From the NCBI GenBank assembly GCA_050184295.1, contig JBFXAM010000030.1, forward strand, positions 1-44,471: DNA of 44,471 nucleotides, in the 5' to 3' direction. Source of the stretch: JBFXAM01 sp050184295. Its GTDB lineage: Bacteria > Planctomycetota > Phycisphaerae > UBA1845 > Fen-1342. The translations under genes and the position numbers were made by a program. The notes under the pieces were generated by a model. That model did no database searches and was not told the origin of the DNA. It worked only from the letters and a program-made list of their open reading frames with translations. Of the stretch, positions 1-8,113 are shown piece after piece. Position 1 is the stretch's first letter, and each line of letters starts with the position of its first letter.

Positions 1-565
1 GCCCGGCCTCGGTCAGCGCCTCCGTGAACAAATAGAAGTATGCGGGGCCCGACCCGGACACGGCCGTGACCGCGTCGAGTAGGCGCTCGTCGAGCAGGAC
101 CGTCTCGCCGCAGCAATCGAACAGCACCCGAACGGCCGCGATGTCGGCGTCGCTCGCGCCGCGCCCGCGGCACAACGCGCTCATGCCGGCGCCGACCATG
201 ATTGCCGTGTTCGGCATCACGCGCACCACCCGCGCGTCGGCGGGCAGGCGCGCCTCGATGTCGCTCGTCCGTTTACCGGCCGCCAGCGACGCCACGAGCG
301 TCCGACGCGGATCGAGCCCGGCGCGGGTCTCGTTCAGCACCGAATCCATGAGCTGCGGCTTGACCGCGAGGATGAGCACCTCCGCTTCGCGCGCCACGCC
401 GGTGTTGTCCCAGACCGTGCGGATGCCGAGCGCGCCGAGCGCAGCCGCCCGGCCCGCGTCGGGCTCTGAAACCACGATGTCCGCGGCCCGGACCGCACCC
501 GCGCGCAACACGCCGTGGACCAGCGCCGTCGCCATGTTCCCGCCACCGACAAAGCCCAGCTTCAT
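1..565 (-). CDS. proC: pyrroline-5-carboxylate reductase (3' part outside window)
   Basis: Catalyses the last step of proline synthesis, NAD(P)H-dependent reduction of pyrroline-5-carboxylate, in the cytoplasm. The N-terminus MKLGFVGGGNMATALVHG is the Rossmann nucleotide-binding loop. Further on are LILAVKPQ, VRVMPNTAIMVGAGMS and the dimer-domain segment AVSGSGPAYFYLFTEALTEAG, all in the family order. About 188 of the usual 265-280 residues are present, and the reading frame runs off the left edge of the window. The ATG at 565 is chosen because GGAGGG lies about 6 nt upstream of it on the minus strand. The gene follows the CPBP protease on the same strand with a 74-bp gap, so co-transcription is possible. 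Confidence 0.93.
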   Translation of the reverse strand, partial: MKLGFVGGGNMATALVHGVLRAGAVRAADIVVSEPDAGRAAALGALGIRTVWDNTGVAREAEVLILAVKPQLMDSVLNETRAGLDPRRTLVASLAAGKRTSDIEARLPADARVVRVMPNTAIMVGAGMSALCRGRGASDADIAAVRVLFDCCGETVLLDERLLDAVTAVSGSGPAYFYLFTEALTEAG

Positions 566-639
566 TGCCTGCCCTCCACAAGTAGTGTTCGCCGGCAGCG
601 GAACGGGCGCGCGTCGGCGGCGGCCGGCGCGTGCCGCGG

Positions 640-1506
640 TTACGGCCGCTCGAGCAGCTCCGGCGCGAGCAGCGCGATGCACATGGTCCGCCCGTTGAAG
701 AACGCATGCGCCAGCACGCACGCGCTCAACGAGCCATAGCGAATCCGCAAGTATCCGAGCAACACGCCAAACGTCGCAAGCGGGAGCACGTCCTGGGGCT
801 GCGTGAAGTGCATGAACCCGAACGCGACGCCGCTGACGACGATCGCGAGCCACGCGCGCCGCGTCGCGCTCCACACCCACGAGAGCACCATGCCGCGGAA
901 GAACAGCTCCTCCGCCAGCGGCGCGACCACGACCGCGATGACGAAAAGCTGCGCGCGACCCCAATCGCCCCACTGCGAATCGCGCAGGGCCGCGAGCACC
1001 GCATGCACGGGCGGCGCAAGTTCGGGCTGGAAGCGCCGCCACACCAGCTCCGTCATCTGAAGCTGCAACAGGCACACCGGCGCCATCAGCAGCACGCCCA
1101 CGAAGCCCAACCCGACGCCGCGCCACCAGCGCGGCGTCGGCGGCGCGTCGCGACGCGCGTCGCCGGCGCGCGGTGCGAACAGCAGATAGATCATCACGAA
1201 CGACAGCAGCAGCTTGGCGCTCGCGTCGCCGGACTGCGCAAGATGCCAGCCGTGCGAACCCGGCATCTGCACGTTTTCCGGGCGGAGCGCCTGGACGAGC
1301 GTGGGAACCAGCAGAAAGTACCCGAACAGCACCGCGAGAATCTCGACCGGTCCGGGGCCGACGCTGGGCGCCGCGACGCCCGCGAGCGGGTTGCGCCGCC
1401 GCGGACTGAGCAGCAATCGGATCGTGTATGCGAGGGCGCCGCACGCGCCGCCGATCAGGACGATCGCGTCGATCGATTGGACGAGTTGCGCCGCGAGAGC
1501 TAGCAT
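640..1506 (-). CDS. CPBP family intramembrane metalloprotease (CAAX-protease/bacteriocin-processing-like)
   Basis: A 288-residue multi-spanning membrane protein. The family motifs appear in order: EELFFRG (E199, E200, R204), FMHFTQP (H233) and HAFFN (H267, N271), which form the metal and catalytic site of Rce1/CPBP glutamic-type proteases. Hydrophobic segments lie around residues 10-30, 52-72, 98-110, 130-150 and 186-285. The frame stays open upstream to 1590, but that extension would overlap trpC on the other strand and lacks a membrane character, so the ATG at 1506 is preferred. The physiological substrate is unknown. Only 30 bp separate its start from the divergent trpC start, so the two promoters must overlap the coding ends. 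Confidence 0.85.
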   Translation of the reverse strand: MLALAAQLVQSIDAIVLIGGACGALAYTIRLLLSPRRRNPLAGVAAPSVGPGPVEILAVLFGYFLLVPTLVQALRPENVQMPGSHGWHLAQSGDASAKLLLSFVMIYLLFAPRAGDARRDAPPTPRWWRGVGLGFVGVLLMAPVCLLQLQMTELVWRRFQPELAPPVHAVLAALRDSQWGDWGRAQLFVIAVVVAPLAEELFFRGMVLSWVWSATRRAWLAIVVSGVAFGFMHFTQPQDVLPLATFGVLLGYLRIRYGSLSACVLAHAFFNGRTMCIALLAPELLERP

Positions 1507-1536
1507 CCGCGAATCACTCAACCGTGCTGAAGACCC

Positions 1537-2445
1537 ATGGCCGACGTTCTCGCCGACATTCTCGCGAAGAAGCACCTGGAAGTCGAACACGCGCGGCGCG
1601 TGACGCCGGTCGAGGCGCTCCGCGAGCGTGCCGAATACTCAGCGCCGCTGCGGGATTTCTTCGCCGCGGTCGCCACGCACGCCGGCGGCCGGTTGGCCTC
1701 GCCCCAGGCCGGCGACGCCACGTCGGACGCTGCCTCACCGGGCGCCGCCGCGTCGGACGCTGCCCCAACGGGCGCCGCCGCGCCGGGCGGCGCCTTGCCG
1801 AGACTCATCGCCGAGGTGAAGCGGGCGTCGCCATCGGCCGGTGTGATTCGCGCCGACTTCGACCCTGTCGCGATCGCGCAGCGCTATCACGCCGCCGGCG
1901 CCGCGGCCCTCAGCGTGCTGACCGATGGCCCCTTTTTCGGCGGGCGGCTGACGGACCTGGCAGCCATCCGCAGCGCGGTGCCGCTACCGCTGCTGCGCAA
2001 GGACTTCATCATCGATGCCTACCAGGTGCACGAGAGCCGGGCCGCGGGCGCGGACGCGATTCTGCTCATTGCCGAGGCGCTGCGCGACGCCGAGCTGGTC
2101 GATTTCGTCGCGCTCGCGCGCCGCATCGATCTCACCGTGCTACTTGAAGTGCACGAAGCCGAATCGCTCGAACGCGTGCAGCGGCTGTTTCCGACGCCGC
2201 CGACGGGCGTCTTGCTCGGCATCAACAACCGCGATCTGAAGCGCCAAGTCGTGGACATTGCCCACACCGAGCGGCTCGCGCCGCGCGCGCGCGGTGCATG
2301 GCCGCTCGTGTCCGAGAGCGGCGTGAGGACGCGCGCGGATGTGCAGCGGCTGCACGCGGCAGGCGCGCGGGCGCTGCTCGTTGGTGAAGCGCTCATGCGC
2401 GCGGACGACCCCGGCGGGCGGATTCAAGAGCTGTTCGCCGGGTAA
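1537..2445 (+). CDS. trpC: indole-3-glycerol phosphate synthase with a repeat-derived loop insertion
   Basis: Ring closure of CdRP to indole-3-glycerol phosphate in tryptophan synthesis. The TIM-barrel motifs are complete: IAEVKRASPSAG (E93, K95), LLRKDFIIDAYQV, GADAILLIAEAL, LLEVHEAESL, GINNRDL and VSESGV. The protein has 302 residues against about 255-270 for the family. The excess is an Ala/Asp/Thr/Pro-rich stretch at about residues 50-86, between the N-terminal helical extension and the first barrel strand. Part of it is encoded by a 30-bp tandem repeat. All catalytic residues lie outside the insertion, so the enzyme should be active. No other trp gene is adjacent. The start has no strong Shine-Dalgarno sequence. 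Confidence 0.94.
   Translation: MADVLADILAKKHLEVEHARRVTPVEALRERAEYSAPLRDFFAAVATHAGGRLASPQAGDATSDAASPGAAASDAAPTGAAAPGGALPRLIAEVKRASPSAGVIRADFDPVAIAQRYHAAGAAALSVLTDGPFFGGRLTDLAAIRSAVPLPLLRKDFIIDAYQVHESRAAGADAILLIAEALRDAELVDFVALARRIDLTVLLEVHEAESLERVQRLFPTPPTGVLLGINNRDLKRQVVDIAHTERLAPRARGAWPLVSESGVRTRADVQRLHAAGARALLVGEALMRADDPGGRIQELFAG
1720..1779 (+). repeat. 30-bp tandem repeat inside trpC
   Basis: Two adjacent 30-bp units (1720-1749 and 1750-1779) match at 27 of 30 positions, and a decayed partial third unit follows. They encode two copies of a TSDAASPGAA-like decapeptide in the loop before the catalytic barrel of IGP synthase. The unit length is a multiple of three, so the frame is kept. This looks like recent in-frame slippage or duplication in a tolerant surface loop. 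Confidence 0.8.
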
Positions 2446-2662
2446 GCGCGCGCGGCGCGGCCACGCCCGATCGCCGCCCAGACTCGCACGCGTCCGCCGC
2501 GCGCCTCGCCAGGCCTGCGCGGCGTCGGCGCCGGGGCGTGCGTGATGGGTGCGTTCGACATCCATCGAAGGTCGCGCGCGGTCCCCGACGCCGTCGGGCG
2601 TACATCGAATCGGCGGCGATCGCGTGCGCCGCGGATGCTGAGCGATTTTCGCACCCGGCCGC

Positions 2663-2668
2663 TAGAAT
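2663..2668 (+). promoter_or_regulatory. -10 box of a probable leaderless promoter for mnmA
   Basis: TAGAAT ends 6 nt before the mnmA ATG and no Shine-Dalgarno sequence lies between. With usual -10 to start-site spacing, transcription would begin at or next to the ATG. The -35 region is weak. The same arrangement recurs before the genes starting at 9501 (minus), 23784, 32088, 37333 (minus) and 43978. Confidence 0.5.
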
Positions 2669-2674
2669 CCGGAC

Positions 2675-4168
2675 ATGTCCCGGAACGGCAAGGTCATCGT
2701 GGCGATGTCCGGCGGCGTGGATTCGTCCGTCGCGGCGGCGCTGCTGCGCGACCAGGGCTACGACTGCGTGGGCGTCTTCATGCGCGTCGGCGTCGAGCAC
2801 GCCGAGCCGACGTCAGGCTGCGCCGTCGCGCTTCCACGAACGCCGGCGGCGGGCACACCCGAACACGCGGCCGGACCATTCCGCATTCGCGGCGTCGGCG
2901 ACGCGCCCGACGGCCCGACCGTCTCGCCGCCGCGCCGCCGAAGCCTGAAGCACGGCTGCTGCTCGGCGAGCGACGCGCAGGACGCGCGCACGGTCGCGGG
3001 CCGGCTGGGCATCCCCTTCTACGTGCTGAACTTCCAGGCCGATTTCGAGCGCATCATCGACTACTTCGTCGACGAATATCGCCGGGCACGGACGCCGAAT
3101 CCGTGTGTGATGTGCAACACGCACGTGAAGTTCGGACGCCTGTTGCGCTACGCCGACCTCATGGACGCCGAATTCGTCGCGACCGGACACTACGCGCGCA
3201 TCCTCCGGCCCGGCGCCGCGACGACCGCCGCCGACTCGCAGGCCGAGCCCGGCGCGACGCACGGCGATTCGCGCAGCGCGGCGCACCAGGCGGCGCGCCG
3301 CGATTTGCCGAGCACCGTGGGCGCGTTGCGCGCCAATTCGCCGGCCGGCACACCCGACCACGACGCAGCCGGCGCCGTGCGTCTCGCCCGCGCCCGCAAC
3401 CTCGCGAAGGATCAGTCCTACGTTCTCTTCGGCGTCCGGCGCGACGCGCTGCCGCGCTGCCTCTTTCCGCTGGGCGAGATCGCGGACAAGGCCATCGTGC
3501 GCCAGGCGGCCGAGGCGCTCGACCTCGACGTATTCGACAAGCCGGACAGCCAGGAGATCTGCTTCGTTCCCGACAACGACTACGGGCGGCTGGTTCGGTC
3601 GCGCGCCCCCGACGCGATCGTGCCAGGCGAGATCCGCGACAGCGGGGGTCGCGTGCTCGCGACGCACAAGGGCATTACCGGCTTCACCGTCGGCCAGCGG
3701 CGCGGGCTGGGACTTGCGGCGGGCCGGCCGCTCTACGTGATCGGCGTCAACGCGGCGACACACACGGTCACCGTCGGCGACCGCGACGAGCTGCGCTGCG
3801 CCGGACTGGTCGCCGACGACGTGAACTGGCTGGTCGACGCACTCCCAACGGGTATCGCACGCCGCGCGGCAACGAGGATTCGCCACATGCACGAGCCCGC
3901 GCCGGGCAGCATCGAGCGGGGCGCCGACGGCGCGGTGGTGGCGCGCTTCCAGACGCCGCAGATCGCCGCCGCGCCGGGGCAAGCCGCGGTGTTCTACGAT
4001 GGCGACATCGTGCTCGGCGGCGGGTGGATTCGCCAATCGATCCCTGCGACCGCGCGGACGGATGCAGGCGCCCTCCCGGTCGCACCGGATACGTCGGCCG
4101 AGTCCGCCGCGAACGATGTCCATTGCGTTGTGTCCGCCTCGCGCAACGCAGACCCCGGCGGAGCCTGA
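2675..4168 (+). CDS. mnmA: tRNA-specific 2-thiouridylase MnmA with two large insertions
   Basis: ATP-dependent 2-thiolation of wobble U34 in tRNA-Lys, -Glu and -Gln. The PP-loop SGGVDSS is at residues 12-18. The catalytic cysteines are C147 in NPCVMCNTHVKFG and C296 in DSQEICFVPD. ATGHYAR, KDQSYVLFG and GFTVGQRRGLGLA also match the family. At 497 residues it is about 130 longer than the E. coli enzyme. The extra length is a segment at about residues 41-90, a second at about 173-232, and a C-terminal tail. Both internal insertions are Ala/Pro/Arg-rich and share a GTPEHAAG/GTPDHDAAG-like piece. The frame is intact throughout. The GT9 gene follows after 6 bp, so the two are probably co-transcribed. 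Confidence 0.93.
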   Translation: MSRNGKVIVAMSGGVDSSVAAALLRDQGYDCVGVFMRVGVEHAEPTSGCAVALPRTPAAGTPEHAAGPFRIRGVGDAPDGPTVSPPRRRSLKHGCCSASDAQDARTVAGRLGIPFYVLNFQADFERIIDYFVDEYRRARTPNPCVMCNTHVKFGRLLRYADLMDAEFVATGHYARILRPGAATTAADSQAEPGATHGDSRSAAHQAARRDLPSTVGALRANSPAGTPDHDAAGAVRLARARNLAKDQSYVLFGVRRDALPRCLFPLGEIADKAIVRQAAEALDLDVFDKPDSQEICFVPDNDYGRLVRSRAPDAIVPGEIRDSGGRVLATHKGITGFTVGQRRGLGLAAGRPLYVIGVNAATHTVTVGDRDELRCAGLVADDVNWLVDALPTGIARRAATRIRHMHEPAPGSIERGADGAVVARFQTPQIAAAPGQAAVFYDGDIVLGGGWIRQSIPATARTDAGALPVAPDTSAESAANDVHCVVSASRNADPGGA

Positions 4169-4174
4169 CCGCCC

Positions 4175-5170
4175 ATGCCGCGCGACTGGGTGCTGCTGCA
4201 CGCGGGGGCGCTCGGCGACCTTGCGCTGGCCCTGCAAGTCGCGCTGCGCGTGCCGGGAATCCGCCGCCGCGGCGCGCTGACGATCTACTCCTCTACAAGC
4301 CTGGGCGAGCTGCATGCGTGCACGCCGGCGATCCGCGGCTGTTCGCTTGATGCGCTCCGCGCATCCTGGTTGTTCGGCGATTCCGCCGACGCGCGTCCCG
4401 CGGCGCTCGTGCAGGCACTCCGCGGCCGCGCGGTCATCAGCGCGCTCGGCGACAGTCGCACGCGCGTCCACGAGCGCCTGTCGCAGCTCGCGCTCGCGGC
4501 GCTATACAGCTATGATCCGCGGCCGCGCGCCGACCTCGCGGCGCACATCACACAGCAGTGGACGTCGGACCTCGCCGGCGGCGGGTTGCTCGTCGAGCAG
4601 TGTGTCGCACGCCGCCGCAGCGCCGTGCTGCGTGTCCCCGACGCGCTGCGCGCGCGCGGCGCAGCCCGCCTCGAGACCGTTGGAGTCACGAGAAGCGCCT
4701 GCCTGATTCACCCGGGCAGCGGCGGGCGGGCGAAATGCTGGCCGGCTGAAGCGTTTGTCGCGGCTGCGCGGCTCGTCCGGGCGCGCGCCGGCATCGACGT
4801 CGCGTTTGTGCTCGGGCCGGTCGAGCAGGAACGGATGTCCGTGCATGAGATCGCCTCGCTCCGCCGCGTATGCTCGGTGCTCACACCGATGTCAGCCGGT
4901 GAGTTGACCGAGCTGCTCGCGGCGGCGGCCGTGCTGCTGTCCAACGACAGCGGCCCGGCGCACCTGGCGGCCCTGCTGGGCGCTCCGACCGTGACGCTCT
5001 TCGGGCCGACACGCGCAGCACGCTGGCGACCGCTGGGGCCGGCGGCGCGGGTTCTGCAAGGCGATCCCGCGCAGGGCGCAGCGTGGGGGCTGAACGCGGA
5101 GCAGGCCACCGACGCCGCGTGTGCGTCGCTGGCGCGCAGCCCGCGGCCGACGGCGACGCCCGCGCCTTGA
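4175..5170 (+). CDS. glycosyltransferase family 9 (heptosyltransferase-like)
   Basis: A GT-B fold transferase of 331 residues. The N-terminus has WVLLHAGALGDLALAL, the acceptor-side loop of ADP-heptose transferases. The C-terminal half has LIHPGSGGRAKCWP and LSNDSGPAHLAALLGAPTVTLFGPT, the donor nucleotide-sugar site. Family knowledge places such enzymes in lipopolysaccharide core or related surface-glycan assembly at the inner membrane; the actual donor is not deducible. It starts 6 bp after mnmA, with GGAGCC as a weak ribosome site. It ends 10 bp from the convergent cpaE-like gene. A second GT9 protein is encoded at 8437-9501. Confidence 0.85.
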   Translation: MPRDWVLLHAGALGDLALALQVALRVPGIRRRGALTIYSSTSLGELHACTPAIRGCSLDALRASWLFGDSADARPAALVQALRGRAVISALGDSRTRVHERLSQLALAALYSYDPRPRADLAAHITQQWTSDLAGGGLLVEQCVARRRSAVLRVPDALRARGAARLETVGVTRSACLIHPGSGGRAKCWPAEAFVAAARLVRARAGIDVAFVLGPVEQERMSVHEIASLRRVCSVLTPMSAGELTELLAAAAVLLSNDSGPAHLAALLGAPTVTLFGPTRAARWRPLGPAARVLQGDPAQGAAWGLNAEQATDAACASLARSPRPTATPAP

Positions 5171-5180
5171 TGCGCGCCGA

Positions 5181-6359
5181 TCAGCGCTTCCAGAGCTTGC
5201 TCAGCAGGCCCTTCTGGGCCGGCTTCTGGTCTTCGTGGATGTGGTCGCTCGCCAGTGCGCGGGCCATCGTTTGAATCGCCAGGCGAGCCGGACTGTTCGG
5301 CGAGTCGGTCATGATCGGATGGCCCAGGTCGCGCGACGTCGTCACGCGCCGGTAGTCGTTCGGCACGATCGCGAAGATCGGCCGGCCGAAGTGACGCTCG
5401 ACCTCTTCCGGCGTGATACGCTCAAAATTGGCGTTGCAGCGATTGAGCACGACTTCGAGACGGTCCTCTACGGCGCCCATGTGCAGCAGCATCTCGTAGA
5501 TACGCGTCGCGTTTTGAAGAAACGGCACGGCCAGTTGCGTGACGATGAGCACGCGATCCGCCGACGCCAGCGCCGCGGCGCTGGCCTGGCTGAATTGCCG
5601 CGGCAGATCGACGACAACGAACGGGTACATCTGCCCCATCACGCGCAACGCGTGATCGACCGCGTCTGGCGTGACAAACCGCGACTCCAGCACCACCTCG
5701 GGACGCGCCAGAACCGACACGTTGCACGGCAGCTCGTGCATCGCCGATTCGATCAACGTGCGATCGATTTCGATCCCATCGCGGCAGACGTCCGCCACGG
5801 TGTACTTCGGCTTGCAGTCGAACGCGCACGCGATGTCGCCGAACTCGAGGTTCAAGTCGATCACCGCGCAGCGGCGGGTCGTGACATGGGCGAGTTCGAT
5901 CACCAGATTGCACGCGATCGTCGTCGCCCCAGCGCCGCCGGACGAGCCGACCACGCAGACTCGCTTGGAGGTTGCGGCGACGGGGATGCGGGTGGCGCGG
6001 ACGCGGTCGATCGCGGCCCGCAAGTCGGCGGGGTCGATCGGCCAGCGCACGTACTGTGCACAGCCGGCGCGCATCGCTCCGATGATCGACTCGGGATCGG
6101 TCGCGGCGGAGATTCCGACGATCGCGCAATCGGGTGCGATCTCGGCAAGTCGCCGCACGCCCATCAGGTTTGGCGCTTCGGCGCCGAGACTCATGACGAC
6201 CGCGTCGACGCCGCCGGCGAGAACGCAGTCCTGAAGCGGCGCCCACGCGGAATGGAGCCCGACGATCCGCACGTCCGGCGTCGCGGCGAGCGCCTCCCGC
6301 AGCGCGTCGGCGCTGGTCGAATCGGTGTCGAAAACGCACACGCGCAACGTCGCTGCCAT
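5181..6359 (-). CDS. CpaE/TadZ-like pilus-assembly ATPase with N-terminal receiver-like domain
   Basis: A 392-residue protein. Residues 1 to about 120 (MAATLRVCVFDTDSTSADAL onward) resemble a response-regulator receiver fold. From about residue 130, VVGSSGGAGATTIACNL begins a MinD/ParA-type ATPase with VIDLNLEFGDIACAFD and VVVDLPRQFSQAS. The P-loop has GGAGATT where ParA proteins have a lysine (GKT), which is typical of CpaE/TadZ. Family members sit at the pole and seed Flp/Tad type IV pilus assembly. No other tad/cpa gene is in the window. The frame is open to 6440, but the ATG at 6359 begins the recognisable domain and has a G-rich ribosome site. Confidence 0.8.
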   Translation of the reverse strand: MAATLRVCVFDTDSTSADALREALAATPDVRIVGLHSAWAPLQDCVLAGGVDAVVMSLGAEAPNLMGVRRLAEIAPDCAIVGISAATDPESIIGAMRAGCAQYVRWPIDPADLRAAIDRVRATRIPVAATSKRVCVVGSSGGAGATTIACNLVIELAHVTTRRCAVIDLNLEFGDIACAFDCKPKYTVADVCRDGIEIDRTLIESAMHELPCNVSVLARPEVVLESRFVTPDAVDHALRVMGQMYPFVVVDLPRQFSQASAAALASADRVLIVTQLAVPFLQNATRIYEMLLHMGAVEDRLEVVLNRCNANFERITPEEVERHFGRPIFAIVPNDYRRVTTSRDLGHPIMTDSPNSPARLAIQTMARALASDHIHEDQKPAQKGLLSKLWKR

Positions 6360-6519
6360 AGGGAACCCCGCCAGAAGTCGCGCCGCGAGCGGCCGTCGTC
6401 TCGTTGAGTGATATCGGCCGAGCGACACCCGGACTTGCATAGGGCGCGGCGCGTTCCCGCCAACGCCGCGCGACTTGAACGACGCAATCGATCCGCGCGT
6501 CGCGCCAACCCCGCAACGG

Positions 6520-6559
6520 CGCGACCCGCACGTTCGCTGCGGCGGACGTGCGGGTCGCG
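6520..6559 (-). terminator. 14-bp perfect inverted repeat downstream of the FG-GAP gene
   Basis: Arms 6520-6533 (CGCGACCCGCACGT) and 6546-6559 are perfectly complementary, with a 12-nt loop. The repeat starts 21 nt after the stop of the minus-strand FG-GAP gene. No T-tract follows on either strand, so if it terminates transcription it would be a U-less type. Confidence 0.55.
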
Positions 6560-6580
6560 ACGGATTCGGGCCGGCTGAGG

Positions 6581-8113
6581 TCAGAGTCCGACCGCGGCAC
6601 TGCCATTGCGAATCCAGATGACGCGCTCGTCGTTGTCTTCGTCGTTGTTGACGACCGCGACCAGGTCGAGGTCGCCGTCGCCGTCCAGGTCGCCGTAGCC
6701 CAGCAGACCCACCTCACCCGGCGGATCGAAGTCGGTGACGATGACACCGGTCCAGCCGCTGCGCGGATCGGCCTGGCGCTCAAAATAGCGGACGGCGCCG
6801 CCGGTGCCGCTGCAAACGAGCTCCAGGACGCCGTCGCGGTCGACGTCGAAGGCTCTGACGTCGCGCGGCTCGAAGGACTCGAAGGTGACCAGGACGTGGG
6901 TGTCCCAGTCGTAGGCGCGCTTGGGACCGCTGGTGGGCTGCTCGAAGAGCATCATCTGCATCTGGGCGCCGCCGGTTGCGATCACGTCCGGCCTGCCGTC
7001 GTTGGTGACATCGGCAATGACGGTGGCATACGCGTCGCGGATGCTGCCGATGCGCCACTGCGACCACGTCTGGTCGGGGACGACAAAGCCTGGATTCTCA
7101 AACCACGCGACCTGAACGTTGTTGTCGTCGCGCGCGGTGGAAACGAGGTCGAGGTCGCCGTCGCCGTCGAGGTCGTACATCAGGAGCCCGGTCGCGCCGT
7201 CGCGATCGAGTCGCAACTGGCGCTCGTGACGCCCGATGCTCACGGCAGTCCAGTTGTGCCCGTCGGCGGCGAAGCCCGGGTTCAGGAACACCAGCACGTC
7301 GCCGTCCACAATGAGCAGCGGCGGGACCGGCACCTCGGGCTTGGGCTGAAGGTTGATGCGGAAGAGGCGCGAGGCGGCGAGGTCGTTGTCGCCGTCGCGA
7401 TCCATGTCGCCGATCTCGACGTTGGTGTAAAGCTGTTCGATCGTCACGATGTAGTCGTCGAGGTTGACCCCCGGACCGAGCGCCTGGGCGATGATCGCCT
7501 GCAATTCCGCATCGCTGAGAATGACGTAGCTCGCGTCGATGCGCTCGCGGAGCTCATCGCTTGGATTCGGATTGCCCCACGCCGACAGATTTGTCGTCGG
7601 CTGACCGCTGGGGTGATGGAAATACCAGAGCGACGCCTCGGCGGCGCCGATGATGTCGAGCGCGCCGTCGCCGTCGATGTCACCGACCGCGAGATCGGCG
7701 AGATCTTCCATGTCGCGTTTGCTGTCGAGCGTGAGGCTCAGATACTGCGTAACGCCGGGGCCGCCTTGGCTGAGGAGAATCTGGATCACAGCCTGCGTCG
7801 CGCCATAGGCGACGACCGGATCGACCTTGCCATCTGCGTTGAAGTCGATCGCGAGCGGACGACGGGTCATGTCGTCGGCCAGATGCGTGGTGGTGGTGAC
7901 CGCGCGCCCGTCCGTGAACGTGCGCGCCTGGATCAGCTCCTGGGTGAAGGCGGCGCTGCCCTCCGGCGTGAACGCACCCGGCGTGGCGCTGACGACGGTT
8001 CCGTCGCCGCCCGTGAAGATGTCCGCGAGCGGGCCGGTGGTGCAACCGGCGAGCACACCCAATCCCAGGCCGGCCAGCCCCAGCCACGTCGCGCGTCGTT
8101 CAAACTTCGTCAT
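6581..8113 (-). CDS. FG-GAP/VCBS-repeat lipoprotein
   Basis: A 510-residue exported protein. The N-terminus has a positively charged start, a hydrophobic stretch and LGVLAGC, a lipobox with the modified Cys near residue 24. The mature part carries calcium-binding FG-GAP/VCBS motifs: DIDGDGALDI, DMDRDGDNDL, DLDGDGDLDLVS, DVTNDGRPDV, DVDRDGVLEL and DLDGDGDLDLVA. They point to an extracytoplasmic beta-propeller held in a membrane. The ligand is unknown. A GTG at 8122 is in frame, but GGGGAG lies 8 nt before the ATG at 8113 and runs right up to that GTG, so the ATG is chosen. Confidence 0.85.
   Translation of the reverse strand: MTKFERRATWLGLAGLGLGVLAGCTTGPLADIFTGGDGTVVSATPGAFTPEGSAAFTQELIQARTFTDGRAVTTTTHLADDMTRRPLAIDFNADGKVDPVVAYGATQAVIQILLSQGGPGVTQYLSLTLDSKRDMEDLADLAVGDIDGDGALDIIGAAEASLWYFHHPSGQPTTNLSAWGNPNPSDELRERIDASYVILSDAELQAIIAQALGPGVNLDDYIVTIEQLYTNVEIGDMDRDGDNDLAASRLFRINLQPKPEVPVPPLLIVDGDVLVFLNPGFAADGHNWTAVSIGRHERQLRLDRDGATGLLMYDLDGDGDLDLVSTARDDNNVQVAWFENPGFVVPDQTWSQWRIGSIRDAYATVIADVTNDGRPDVIATGGAQMQMMLFEQPTSGPKRAYDWDTHVLVTFESFEPRDVRAFDVDRDGVLELVCSGTGGAVRYFERQADPRSGWTGVIVTDFDPPGEVGLLGYGDLDGDGDLDLVAVVNNDEDNDERVIWIRNGSAAVGL

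Noticed and set aside
2813..4471. 552-codon minus-strand open frame antisense to mnmA and the GT9 gene
   Set aside because: No domain motif, Arg/Ala-rich, opposite to two recognised enzymes.
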